From Vibrio ostreae (GTDB lineage Bacteria > Pseudomonadota > Gammaproteobacteria > Enterobacterales > Vibrionaceae), in the NCBI RefSeq assembly GCF_019226825.1, contig NZ_CP076643.1:186001-250000 (forward strand): 64,000 nucleotides of DNA, written 5' to 3'. A model generated the notes under the pieces. It did not search any database. It was not told the origin of the DNA and saw only the letters and a program-made list of their open reading frames with translations. The position numbers and the translations under genes were made by a program. Of this stretch, positions 54,114 through 63,734 are shown one piece after another (positions within the stretch are counted from its first letter, which is position 1; each line of letters starts with the position of its first letter).

Positions 54114-54425
54114 ATGAGATTAGACGGCTTACAAAGCGAAATGCAGGCGATGATGATCGAAGCGGGTAACAGCCGCCCTGCAGCAACAGGACAAAAAGTT
54201 GGCGCTGATTTTGGCGATATGCTCGCTCAGGCCATCAATAATGTAAACGCTCTGCAAAAATCATCCGGTAATTTACAAACCCGTTTTGACCGTGGTGACG
54301 AGGGGGTTTCTCTGTCGGATGTGATGATCGCCCGCAACAAATCGAGTGTGGCTTTTGATGCCACGATCCAGGTACGCAATAAGTTGGTTGAAGCGTACAA
54401 AGAACTGATGAACATGCCAGTGTAA
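54114..54425 (+). CDS. fliE: Flagellar hook-basal body complex protein FliE
   Basis: A 103-residue adapter between the MS ring and the rod. The N-terminus MRLDGLQSEMQAM and the C-terminal ATIQVRNKLVEAYKELMNMPV match the family. A GAGGT site sits six bases before the ATG at 54114. An upstream in-frame TTG at 54096 is rejected. It is the first gene of fliEFGHIJ. Confidence 0.94.
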   Translation: MRLDGLQSEMQAMMIEAGNSRPAATGQKVGADFGDMLAQAINNVNALQKSSGNLQTRFDRGDEGVSLSDVMIARNKSSVAFDATIQVRNKLVEAYKELMNMPV

Positions 54426-54441
54426 TTGTAGGATTTGAACT

Positions 54442-56187
54442 GTGGCTGAAGATAAGCAAACAACTGATTTGGCACTGTCCGGCTCTGGCGGAGATCAGGC
54501 CCTGCTTGCCGGCGCGGATCTTGACGGCGTGGCGCAGAATCCCGATCTGGATGAGAAAAGCTCATCCAAGATGGATTTTGCTATGGGTGATCTGGATCTG
54601 CTGCGTCAGATCGTGCTGGTTCTGTCCATTTCGATTTGTGTTGCTTTGATCGTGATGCTGTTTTTCTGGGTCAAAGAGCCGGAAATGCGGCCGCTTGGCG
54701 CCTATGAAACGGAAGAGTTGATTCCGGTGCTGGATTACCTGGATCAGCAAAAACAAGATTACAAACTGGATGGCAACACCATTTTGGTGCCGAACAGTGA
54801 CTACAACAGCCTCAAACTGAACATGGTGCGCGCCGGCCTGAATCAATCCCGGGAAGCCGGTGATGATATCCTGTTGCAGGATATGGGGTTTGGGGTTTCC
54901 CAGCGTCTCGAGCAGGAACGTTTAAAACTGAGCCGGGAACGTCAGCTGGCCAAAGCGATCGAAGAGATGCGTCAGGTGAATAAAGCGCGTGTTCTGCTGG
55001 CACTGCCGAAACAGAGCGTATTCGTGCGTCATAACCAGGAAGCGTCCGCCTCAGTATTTTTGACCCTGCGTACCGGCTCCGACCTGAAACAAGAAGAAGT
55101 GGATTCGATTGTCGATATGGTCGCCAGTGCGGTACCGGGGATGAAACCGACCCGGGTCACGGTCACGGATCAACACGGTCGTCTGCTCAGCTCCGGTTCA
55201 CAGGATCCGGTCTCTGCGGCACGCCGCAAAGAGCAGGAGCAGGAGCGCAAGCAGGAAGACAACCTGCGTGAGAAAATTGACTCGGTGCTGATCCCGATCC
55301 TTGGCCTGGGTAACTACACCGCTCAGGTGGATGTGGAACTGGATTTCAGCGCCATTGAACAAACGCGCAAAAGCTTTGACCCGAACACGCCATCGACCCG
55401 CAGTGAATATACACTGGAAGATTACAACAACAGTAATACGGTCGCGGGGGTTCCCGGCGCTCTAAGTAACCAGCCGCCGGCGGATGCCTCGATTCCGCAG
55501 GATGTCGCGCAAATGAAAGACGGCTCGCTGATGGGACAGGGTTCGGTGCATAAAGAAGCCACCCGCAACTTTGAGCTCGATACGACCATCAGCCATGAGC
55601 GTAAGCAGACGGGCGTAATTAACCGCCAAACCGTGGCCGTTGCGGTGAAAAACCGTGCCAGTGTTAATCCGGAGACCGGCGAAGTGACCTACACTCCGCT
55701 GAGTGAGAGTGAGCTAAACTCTATCCGACAGATTCTGATTGGTGCGGTGGGCTTCAGTGAAAATCGCGGTGACCTGCTCAATGTATTGAGTATGCAGTTT
55801 GCCGAGCCTGAAATAGAGCCGCTGGCCGATGTGCCAATTTGGGAGAACCCGAATTTCAGTGACTGGATTCGCTGGCTGGCGAGTGCACTGGTTATCATCG
55901 TTGTGGTGCTGGTGCTGGTTCGCCCGGCGATGAAAAAACTGCTCAACCCTGTAGCAGAAGACGACGAACAACTGTATGGCCCGGATGGCCTGCCTATCGG
56001 AGCGGATGGTGAAACCAGCCTGATTGGCAGCGACATTGAAGGCGGAGAACTGTTTGAGTTTGGTTCGGGGATTGACTTGCCGAATCTGCATAAGGATGAG
56101 GACGTGCTGAAAGCCGTACGTGCTCTGGTGGCCAACGAGCCGGAACTGGCGGCTCAAGTAGTGAAGAACTGGATGCAAAATGCCTGA
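54442..56187 (+). CDS. fliF: Flagellar MS-ring protein FliF
   Basis: It forms the MS ring in the inner membrane and the platform for export and rotor. The 581 residues start at GTG. A first membrane segment lies near residues 53-72 (IVLVLSISICVALIVMLFF) and a second near residues 475-497. Ring-building motifs include RAGLNQSREAGDD and YTAQVDVELDFS, and a C-terminal FliG-binding tail is present. fliG overlaps its end by 8 bases. Confidence 0.96.
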   Translation: MAEDKQTTDLALSGSGGDQALLAGADLDGVAQNPDLDEKSSSKMDFAMGDLDLLRQIVLVLSISICVALIVMLFFWVKEPEMRPLGAYETEELIPVLDYLDQQKQDYKLDGNTILVPNSDYNSLKLNMVRAGLNQSREAGDDILLQDMGFGVSQRLEQERLKLSRERQLAKAIEEMRQVNKARVLLALPKQSVFVRHNQEASASVFLTLRTGSDLKQEEVDSIVDMVASAVPGMKPTRVTVTDQHGRLLSSGSQDPVSAARRKEQEQERKQEDNLREKIDSVLIPILGLGNYTAQVDVELDFSAIEQTRKSFDPNTPSTRSEYTLEDYNNSNTVAGVPGALSNQPPADASIPQDVAQMKDGSLMGQGSVHKEATRNFELDTTISHERKQTGVINRQTVAVAVKNRASVNPETGEVTYTPLSESELNSIRQILIGAVGFSENRGDLLNVLSMQFAEPEIEPLADVPIWENPNFSDWIRWLASALVIIVVVLVLVRPAMKKLLNPVAEDDEQLYGPDGLPIGADGETSLIGSDIEGGELFEFGSGIDLPNLHKDEDVLKAVRALVANEPELAAQVVKNWMQNA

Positions 56188-57235
56188 CGAAATCGTACCA
56201 CGTAATGCCGGCGGTGAAGTGGCTGAAACCAAAATTGATATTGCCTCAATACCGGGTGATGAACGTGCAGCAATCCTGTTGCTGAGCCTGAATGAAGAAG
56301 ATGCGGCCGGGATTATCCGCCATCTGGAACCCAAGCAAGTTCAGCGGGTCGGTAGTGCGATGGCGCGGGCTAAAGATCTGAGCCAGGATAAAGTCAGTGC
56401 GGTGCACCGTGCATTTCTGGAAGACATCCAGAAATACACCAATATCGGTATGGGTAGCGAAGACTTTATGCGTAATGCTCTGGTGGCAGCACTGGGAGCA
56501 GACAAGGCCAACAATCTGGTTGACCAGATTCTGCTCGGTACTGGTTCGAAAGGTCTCGATTCACTCAAATGGATGGATCCGCGTCAGGTTGCCAGCATTA
56601 TTGTTAACGAGCACCCACAGATCCAGACCATTGTCTTGTCTTACCTTGAGCCGGATCAGTCGGCGGAGATACTGGCCCAGTTCTCCGAACGTGACCGTCT
56701 CGATTTGATGATGCGAATTGCCAACCTGGAAGAAGTTCAGCCATCCGCACTGGCGGAGCTGAACGAGATCATGGAGAAACAGTTTGCTGGTCAGGCTGGT
56801 GCGCAAGCGGCTAAGATTGGCGGCCTGAAAGCAGCGGCCGATATCATGAACTACCTCGACAATAACATCGAGGGAGCTCTGATGGATCAGATGCGCGACC
56901 AGGACGAAGATCTGGCTACTCAGATCCAGGATCTGATGTTTGTGTTCGAGAATCTGGTCGAAGTCGACGATCAGGGGATTCAGAAACTACTGCGCGATGT
57001 TCCGCAGGATGTGCTGCAACGTGCGCTTAAAGGTGCCGATGACGCGCTACGTGACAAGATCTTCAAGAACATGTCCAAGCGTGCTGCTGAACTGATGCGC
57101 GATGACCTGGAAGCGATGCCGCCGATCAAAGTGTCGGATGTCGAAGCGGCCCAGAAAGAGATTCTGGCCATCGCTCGTCGTATGGCGGATAACGGTGAAC
57201 TGATGTTGTCCGGCGGCGCCGACGAGTTCCTGTAA
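56180..57235 (+). CDS. fliG: Flagellar motor switch protein FliG
   Basis: It links the MS ring and the C ring and receives torque from the stator. The 351 residues have the N-terminal FliF-binding domain (ERAAILLLSLNEEDAA), the middle EHPQTI-type motif (NEHPQIQTIVLSYL), and the C-terminal torque domain with the charged ridge (DQGIQKLLRDVPQDVL and KIFKNMSKRAAELM). It overlaps fliF. Confidence 0.96.
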   Translation: MPDEIVPRNAGGEVAETKIDIASIPGDERAAILLLSLNEEDAAGIIRHLEPKQVQRVGSAMARAKDLSQDKVSAVHRAFLEDIQKYTNIGMGSEDFMRNALVAALGADKANNLVDQILLGTGSKGLDSLKWMDPRQVASIIVNEHPQIQTIVLSYLEPDQSAEILAQFSERDRLDLMMRIANLEEVQPSALAELNEIMEKQFAGQAGAQAAKIGGLKAAADIMNYLDNNIEGALMDQMRDQDEDLATQIQDLMFVFENLVEVDDQGIQKLLRDVPQDVLQRALKGADDALRDKIFKNMSKRAAELMRDDLEAMPPIKVSDVEAAQKEILAIARRMADNGELMLSGGADEFL

Positions 57236-57284
57236 CACAATCTATTTTGTCAGGGGCTGTTGACCTGATGACAGCAGCAGACCC

Positions 57285-57313
57285 GGGCCGGCTGATTCAG
57301 CGGGCCCTTTTTT
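57285..57313 (+). terminator. Intrinsic terminator-like hairpin between fliG and fliH
   Basis: GGGCC-GCTGA pairs with TCAGC-GGCCC around a one-base mismatch, followed by six Ts. It lies 19 bases before the fliH ATG, inside an operon. Confidence 0.7.
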
Positions 57314-57331
57314 ATCTTGGGTAGGGATGGT

Positions 57332-58141
57332 ATGTCTGGAGAAAGAAAACGCGGTTTTATTCGTTTAGGCTCAGAATCAGAAGTGGCCGCCGAACCGCCA
57401 AAAAAATGGGGTCTGCCTGATTACAGTGCTGAACAGCATAAAACGGCTCGGGAAACGGCGATGAACTACGACCCGAGCTGGATGCCGAATTTTGATGAGC
57501 CGGAAGAAGAAGAACCGGTGCAACTGACCGAGCAGGATATCGAGCTGATTAAGCAGGCCGCTTACCAGGAAGGTCTGGAACAGGGTAAAGCGGAAGGCTA
57601 TCAGCAAGGTTTCGAGCAGGGCAAAGAAGCGGGCTATAACGCCGGCCATGAAGAAGGCTTAGTTGCGGGGCAGGCCGAAGGCATAGAAGCCGGGCAGGCG
57701 GTGATAGAAGAACACGTGAATACCTTTATTGGTCTTGCCAATCAGTTTGCCCAGCCGCTGGAGTTGATGAACGCCCAGGTTGAAAAGCAGCTGGTGGATA
57801 TGGTGCTCACTTTGGTCAAAGAGGTGGTGCACGTAGAAGCGCAGACCAACCCGCAAGTGATACTGGATACAGTCAAAGGTTCGGTGGAGGCGCTGCCGGT
57901 TTCCGGCCACGCCATTACGTTAAAACTCAACCCGCAAGACTGCGAGATTATCGAACAGGCTTATGGTGAACAACAGTTGCAATTACGTAACTGGACGCTG
58001 GTGAGTGAACCGGCTCTCAATCGCGGCGATGTGCAGATTGAAGCCGGCGAATCGAGCGTCAACTATCGGATGGAAGAGCGCATCCGATCTGTATTGCAGA
58101 GTTTTTGTGGTACCAACCGTCATCAGCAAGGTAATGAATAA
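57332..58141 (+). CDS. fliH: Flagellar export ATPase negative regulator FliH
   Basis: It binds FliI and controls export. The 269 residues have a glycine-rich repeat region with GxxxG-type spacing ([19 protein letters not shown] and [10 protein letters not shown]), typical of FliH. The C-terminal domain fits the V-type ATPase E-subunit-like fold. The ATG at 57332 follows GTAGGGATGGT, and an upstream in-frame TTG is rejected. The stop overlaps the fliI ATG by one base. Confidence 0.93.
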   Translation: MSGERKRGFIRLGSESEVAAEPPKKWGLPDYSAEQHKTARETAMNYDPSWMPNFDEPEEEEPVQLTEQDIELIKQAAYQEGLEQGKAEGYQQGFEQGKEAGYNAGHEEGLVAGQAEGIEAGQAVIEEHVNTFIGLANQFAQPLELMNAQVEKQLVDMVLTLVKEVVHVEAQTNPQVILDTVKGSVEALPVSGHAITLKLNPQDCEIIEQAYGEQQLQLRNWTLVSEPALNRGDVQIEAGESSVNYRMEERIRSVLQSFCGTNRHQQGNE

Positions 58142-59463
58142 TGTTAGCGTTGGCAGAACGTCTTGCACAGTATAAAACCCAGGGGTTGACCAGTCGTCCG
58201 ATTGCCTCTGGCAAACTGGTACGTGTGGTCGGACTCACCCTCGAAGCGACCGGCTGCCGCGCGCCAATTGGCAGCTTGTGCCGGGTCGAGACCATGTCCG
58301 GCGAGATGGAAGCCGAAGTGGTTGGTTTTTCCGGCGACAGTTTGTTTTTGATGCCAAGTGAACAAATAACCGGGGTTCTGCCCGGGGCAAAAGTGACCCC
58401 ACTGACGGAAGAGACCGGACTGGCGGTCGGCATGGAACTGCTTGGCCGGGTGATTGATGGTGTGGGCAATCCGCTCGACGGACTTGGCCCGATTTATACC
58501 GACCAACGCGCCTCTTTCAACGCTCAGCCGATTAACCCGCTGGCACGCAAACCGATCAGTGAGCCGCTTGATGTGGGCATCAAGGCCATCAATGGCCTGC
58601 TCACGGTCGGTAAAGGACAGCGTATCGGTCTGTTTGCCGGTTCAGGTGTCGGTAAATCGGTCACGCTGGGCATGATGACCCGGGGCACGACAGCGCAGGT
58701 GGTCGTGGTCGGTCTGATTGGTGAACGGGGCCGCGAGGTTAAAGAATTTATTGAAGAGATCCTCGGGGTGGACGGACGCCAGCGTTCTGTGGTGGTCGCC
58801 GCGCCAGCGGACTCCTCTCCACTGATGCGGCTCAAGGGATGTCAGACGGCGCTCACGATTGCTGAATACTTTCGTGATCAGGGTCTGGATGTCCTGCTGC
58901 TGATGGACTCACTGACCCGTTTTGCTCAGGCGCAGCGGGAAATCGCGCTCTCGGTTGGTGAACCGCCAGCGACCAAGGGTTACCCGCCATCGGTGTTTGC
59001 CAAGCTGCCCGCGCTGGTGGAACGGGCCGGTAACGGCGGTCCGCAGCAAGGCTCGATTACCGCATTCTTTACTGTGCTGACCGAAGGCGATGATTTGCAG
59101 GACCCGATCGCCGATGCGTCACGGGCAATTCTGGATGGCCATATCGTGCTGTCACGGGAAATGGCCGATGCCGGCCATTATCCGGCGATCGACGTTGAGA
59201 AATCCGTCAGCCGGGTCATGCCACAAATTACGACAGATGAGCACGTGCTGATGTCCAAGGCGGTACGTCAGGTATTGTCTATTTGCCGTAAAAATCAGGA
59301 TCTGGTGTCGATTGGTGCCTATAAGCCGGGCACTGACAAAGCGATCGACAGTGCCTTTACTCTCAAGCCGCGCCTGGATCTCTATCTGCAGCAAGCGATG
59401 AAAGAATCCGTCCCTTACGAGATGTGTGTCAGCATGCTGAAAAATGTGCTGAGCATGGAGTAA
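58141..59463 (+). CDS. fliI: Flagellum-specific type III export ATPase FliI
   Basis: A hexameric ATPase of the F1-beta-like family that helps unfold and load export substrates. The 440 residues have Walker [16 protein letters not shown] near residue 163 and Walker [18 protein letters not shown]. The family stretch [20 protein letters not shown] follows. It starts overlapping the fliH stop, and fliJ starts 4 bases after its end. Confidence 0.96.
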   Translation: MLALAERLAQYKTQGLTSRPIASGKLVRVVGLTLEATGCRAPIGSLCRVETMSGEMEAEVVGFSGDSLFLMPSEQITGVLPGAKVTPLTEETGLAVGMELLGRVIDGVGNPLDGLGPIYTDQRASFNAQPINPLARKPISEPLDVGIKAINGLLTVGKGQRIGLFAGSGVGKSVTLGMMTRGTTAQVVVVGLIGERGREVKEFIEEILGVDGRQRSVVVAAPADSSPLMRLKGCQTALTIAEYFRDQGLDVLLLMDSLTRFAQAQREIALSVGEPPATKGYPPSVFAKLPALVERAGNGGPQQGSITAFFTVLTEGDDLQDPIADASRAILDGHIVLSREMADAGHYPAIDVEKSVSRVMPQITTDEHVLMSKAVRQVLSICRKNQDLVSIGAYKPGTDKAIDSAFTLKPRLDLYLQQAMKESVPYEMCVSMLKNVLSME

Positions 59464-59467
59464 CATC

Positions 59468-59920
59468 ATGGATAACGCATTACAGTTTTTGCTGGAGCAG
59501 GCCAAAGATAACGAAGATAAAGCTGTCCTGGCGCTCAACAAGGCGCGCACTGAGCTGGAAGGTTATTATCAGCAAATCCGTCAGATTGAGCAGTATCGTC
59601 TGGAATACTGCCAGCAACTGGTTGAGCGTGGCCAGTCCGGGCTGACGGCCAGTCAATATGGTCACCTCAACCGCTTTCTGACTCAGTTGGATGAAACTCT
59701 GGCCAAGCAGCGCGATGCAGAACACCACTTTAAAAATCAGGTCGTCAATTGTGAGCAGCATTGGATGGCGGTACATAAACAGCGCCGATCTTACCAATGG
59801 CTGATCGATAAGAAGCAGACCGAAAAACAGCGCGCAGAAAATAAGCGCGAGCAGAAGCTGATGGATGAGTTTTCGACCCTCAGCTTTAACCGACGTCGTC
59901 CCGGTTCCAGTTTGAGCTGA
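59468..59920 (+). CDS. fliJ: Flagellar export protein FliJ
   Basis: A 150-residue coiled-coil stalk protein that links FliI to the export gate. The sequence is almost entirely helical and charged (KDNEDKAVLALNKARTELEG and KQTEKQRAENKREQK). Sequence conservation in this family is low, so position after fliI supports the name. It ends the fliEFGHIJ operon. Confidence 0.92.
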   Translation: MDNALQFLLEQAKDNEDKAVLALNKARTELEGYYQQIRQIEQYRLEYCQQLVERGQSGLTASQYGHLNRFLTQLDETLAKQRDAEHHFKNQVVNCEQHWMAVHKQRRSYQWLIDKKQTEKQRAENKREQKLMDEFSTLSFNRRRPGSSLS

Positions 59921-59943
59921 GTTTATTGGGCCATTGACGTGCT

Positions 59944-59958
59944 TGGCGTAGATTTTGC
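59944..59958 (+). promoter_or_regulatory. Probable sigma-54 promoter for fliK operon
   Basis: TGGCGT (59944-59949), five bases, then TTGC (59955-59958). The GG and GC invariant bases are correctly spaced, but the AC of TGGCAC is changed. In V. cholerae the fliK operon is a class III (FlrC) target, which agrees. Confidence 0.55.
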
Positions 59959-60045
59959 AGCAGATTTTGTAGAGTAGTAATGTGCAGAGTAGTAACAGAT
60001 ATCCGTGAGTCTCATCTCTGCAGACTGAGTCTCATCTTTGCAGAT
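59951..60045 (+). repeat. Short tandem repeats before fliK
   Basis: A 20-base unit beginning TGAGTCTCATCT is repeated head to tail at 60006-60025 and 60026-60045 with two differences. Just before it, AGAGTAGTAA and TTTTG(C/T)AG-type short repeats occur around 59955-59997. Confidence 0.7.
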
Positions 60046-60136
60046 TAAGTACAAAGTGCTGTCCGACGCAGTTGTGCACGTGACAGTGGATTCGCTGCCG
60101 TTTAGGTGTGCAGCCTGAAATACGAGCTAAGTAATT

Positions 60137-62123
60137 ATGAACGTCAACTCAACCTCATCTGCTGTTGATAATAGCAAAGCCACCAATGTGGCTAAGTCTG
60201 CGGGACAACAGGTCCAGCAGGATGAAAGCGGGGAAAATTCCGGCTTTTTGAGCAAATTATCGGCTCTGCTGTTTGGCGCCTCTGACCAGAGCGAATCCAG
60301 TAATGTCAAAAAAGCGGCCGGACAGCCACAAGCTGCATCAGTTTCTACGCAAGATAAGCTTTCTGCGCAAGACCAGCAGTCTGCAGCGGATGGCAAGCTT
60401 ATTAGTGTTGATAGCGGACAAGATGCGGCTGAGGGACTGCTCGAACAAGGTGACGGTGATGAGCAGACTCCGTCAGCCAAAGGGCAGCCAGCGGAGACGC
60501 AGCCTGATATTCCTAAGAATTTACAACGTCTTATTGCTGACGAAAGTGACAGCAAGCAAGGCGTGAATGCCACAACCCAGCAAGTCATGAGTGACGGCGA
60601 TGCGCTGATAGGCCGCTTAAAAGACGCCAATCAGGCACTGGCTGCCAGTAACGGCAACATTTTGCCTCCGTTCCCTGCTCAGCCTGCAAGCCGAGGTCAT
60701 AGTGAAGATGATCTGTCATTGCGCGCCGCGTCGGAATCCGTTCAGGTCGTTCGTCCGATGAGTGCAAAGGGTGTGCTCAGCAGTGCTATAACCGACAACG
60801 CTCAGCTAACCGCACCCGGTACTCCGCTCAGTGCTGCACAGGGGGGCAGAGATCACCCAGTTGCTGGCCGAGCAGTTAACCAGGTTAGGATTGGATGATC
60901 AGATGAGCACCGAAGAACTGCAAGAGCTGACACCGCAGCAGGCAGCGGCTATCCTCGCTGCTTTGAAGGCCGAGTCGGCTCAGCCTGCGTCTGCGGATCC
61001 TGAACTCAGCTCTGCCAACAAGTCGGGAGAAGTTAAGATTCAATCTGCTGCTGCCGATAGCCAGAGCTTAGCGCAGCTTGCGCAAGGAGTTATGCATGAT
61101 AAAGGTGACGCTACACCTGGCGTTGTCGCAGTGACGGCGGATTCAGCACGACTCGCGAACTCGCGGGCAGAGAGCCAGGTTTCTGCAGACAATGCGCCGC
61201 ACTTAACCGCTGTGGCACAAGGTGTTGCAGCCGCAGCAGGTTCGGAGCTCGCCAGCGCTCAGACGACGTTGGGCTCTTCTGAGCAAGCAGACAAAATTAA
61301 GTCGGGAGTACACCATAATCCGGCTGGTGCAGCGCAGCAGCTTATCAATCAGTGGCAAACTGCTCAGCAACAATCTACTCAGCAAGCCGGCGCGTCAACC
61401 CATAACGTACCGGTCCAGGATGCCACTAATAGCGCGACTGTCACCACCAACGCCGCCAATCCGGCGCTTAATCCTGCAATGCTGGCCCAAACTGAAAGCC
61501 TCAGCCCGGCAGCATTAAAAGCTGCACTCGCAGGTAGCGGGATAGGTAAGCTGACCAACAGTAAAACAGGCCAGCCTGGTCAGGACTCGGCTTTTGCTAG
61601 CCAGGTGGCAACGGCTGCTGGTCAGCAGGGTATGAATGCCACGTCGTCCAACCTGCGTGCAGAACCAACCCAGGCTCAGCCGCAGATGCCGCTGCATCTG
61701 AGTAAGGAAATGGATGTGGATGATATGGCACAACGGGTCCAGATGATGATGTCTAAAAACCTCAAGCAGATTGATATTCGTCTCGACCCGCCTGAGCTGG
61801 GCCGTCTCCATATCCGCATGAACATGCATGGTGACGGAGCCAGCGTACAGTTCACCGTGGCCAACAACCAGGCGCGTGATGCGCTGGAACACTCTATGCC
61901 CCGCCTGAGAGAAATGTTGTCTCAACAAGGCGTTCAGCTTGGAGATACTTCGGTACAACAACAGAATTCAGGCCAGCAACAGCGTTATGCGGCAGGGGGG
62001 GGCGGTCAATCCGGTCATTCCTCAGCCAGCGAGCGTTTTGCTGGTGAAGAAAATCTTGATACAGACGTCAAACTTGATTTGAATGTGGCTGCAAAGCGTG
62101 ATGGAATCAGTTATTACGCTTAA
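60137..62123 (+). CDS. fliK: Flagellar hook-length control protein FliK, frameshifted
   Basis: It measures hook length and switches export to filament proteins. The long N-terminal region is low in complexity (Ala, Gln, Ser). The C-terminal conserved domain has IDIRLDPPELGRLHIRMNMH and ALEHSMPRLREML. The frame is broken at a run of six Gs (60841-60846). With five the protein would read SAAQGAEITQLLAEQL across the join and have about 661 residues. I infer one extra base, probably a sequencing error. An ATG inside the second frame (60831) is not a start. Confidence 0.9.
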
Positions 62124-62155
62124 ACTAAATACAAAATAACGACATAGAGTAAGTT

Positions 62156-62653
62156 ATGGCTGTTGAAGAATTACCTGATGGTGCCCCGAAAAGTAAAAAG
62201 AAACTGATGATCATCATCATTGCTGCTGTCGTATTGCTACTGGGCGGCGGTGGTGCGGCTTTCTTCCTGATGGGCTCAGATGGCAGCGAGCAGGCTCAGG
62301 AAGAAAGCGCTGAGAAAGTTGAAACTGTCGCTGAGCCGGTCTCTTACGTCAACATTGCCCAGCCGTTTGTGTTTAATGTCAGCGGTGATGCGCGTGAGCG
62401 TATGGTGCAAATTAAAGTGCAGCTCATGGTGCGTGGCACTGAAAACGAAGATCAGGCCCGTTACCATTCGCCGTTAGTTGAAAGCACGCTATTAAGTACC
62501 TTTGCTTCGGCTACGGTTGAGCAACTGCGCAGCGCCACTGGCCGTATTGACCTGCGCGACCAGGCGACAGACGATATCAAAGCAGCCATGACCAAAGTCG
62601 TCGGTAAGCCTGTGATTGAGCGGGTTCTGTTCACTGACTTTGTTATGCAGTAG
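62156..62653 (+). CDS. fliL: Flagellar basal body-associated protein FliL
   Basis: A 165-residue single-pass inner-membrane protein that stabilises stators near the basal body. The N-terminal membrane segment (LMIIIIAAVVLLLGGGGAA, about residues 18-36) is followed by a periplasmic stomatin-like domain ending FTDFVMQ. It is followed by fliM after 7 bases. Confidence 0.93.
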   Translation: MAVEELPDGAPKSKKKLMIIIIAAVVLLLGGGGAAFFLMGSDGSEQAQEESAEKVETVAEPVSYVNIAQPFVFNVSGDARERMVQIKVQLMVRGTENEDQARYHSPLVESTLLSTFASATVEQLRSATGRIDLRDQATDDIKAAMTKVVGKPVIERVLFTDFVMQ

Positions 62654-62660
62654 GTGACGT

Positions 62661-63729
62661 GTGACTGATCTATTAAGCCAGGATGAAATCGATGCTCTGC
62701 TCCACGGTGTGGACAGTGTCGATGACGTTGAAGAAGAGTTAGATAGCTCCGATACCAGTGCGGTATCTTTCGATTTCTCCTCACAGGATCGGATTGTGCG
62801 CGGCCGAATGCCGACCCTGGAGTTGATCAACGAACGCTTTGCCCGTCACCTGCGTATCAGCCTGTTTAATATGCTACGCAAGACCGCAGAAGTGTCGATT
62901 AACGGCGTACAGATGATGAAGTTCGGAGAGTATCAGAACACCCTGTACGTACCGACCAGCCTGAATATGGTGCGTTTTCGCCCTTTGAAAGGCACAGCGC
63001 TGGTCACCATGGAGGCACGCCTGGTATTTATCCTGGTGGAAAACTTCTTTGGTGGCGATGGCCGCTATCACGCGCGGATTGAAGGTCGCGAGTTCACCCC
63101 GACCGAACGCCGTGTTATCCAGCTTCTGCTTAAAATTGTATTTGCTGATTACAAAGATGCCTGGGCGCCTGTGATGGGGGTGGAATTCGAGTATCTCGAT
63201 TCGGAAGTGAACCCGAGCATGGCCAACATCGTCAGCCCGACCGAAGTGATTGTGGTCAGTTCGTTTCATATTGAAGTGGATGGCGGCGGCGGTGATTTTC
63301 ACATAGTGATGCCGTACTCCATGGTGGAACCGATTCGGGAACTGCTGGATGCCGGTGTGCAGTCAGACAAGATGGAAACCGACGTACGCTGGAGCTCGGC
63401 ACTGCGTGAAGAAATTATGGATGTCCCGGTCAATTTCCGCGTCAACCTGCTGGAGCAGGATCTGGCGCTGCGTGACCTGATGGAACTGCAGGTCGGCGAT
63501 ATTATCCCGATCAATATGCCCAAACATGCCACCATGTTTGTCGAAGAGTTGCCGACCTACCGGGTTAAGATGGGACGCTCGGGCGATAAACTGGCAGTGC
63601 AGGTATCGGAAAAAAATTAAACGCCCGGATGTGGTAAAGACCGATCTCGCTTTCTTTGGTAAGGACATTATTGCCGAGCTGGAAGATGACGAGGAGGATG
63701 ATGAAATGACGCTGGACAAGAATAGGTAA
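62661..63729 (+). CDS. fliM: Flagellar motor switch protein FliM, frameshifted near the end
   Basis: It forms the C ring and binds phospho-CheY. It starts at GTG with LLSQDEIDALLHGVD, which holds the CheY-binding EIDALL motif. The middle CheC-like domain (FGGDGRYHARIEGREFTPTE) and the C-terminal SpoA domain are present. The frame stops at 63620 in a run of seven As (63610-63616). With six the protein continues KIKRPDVVKTDLAFFGKD to 63729, about 355 residues. I infer one extra A, probably a sequencing error. fliN starts 5 bases after that stop. Confidence 0.92.
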
Positions 63730-63734
63730 CAAAG

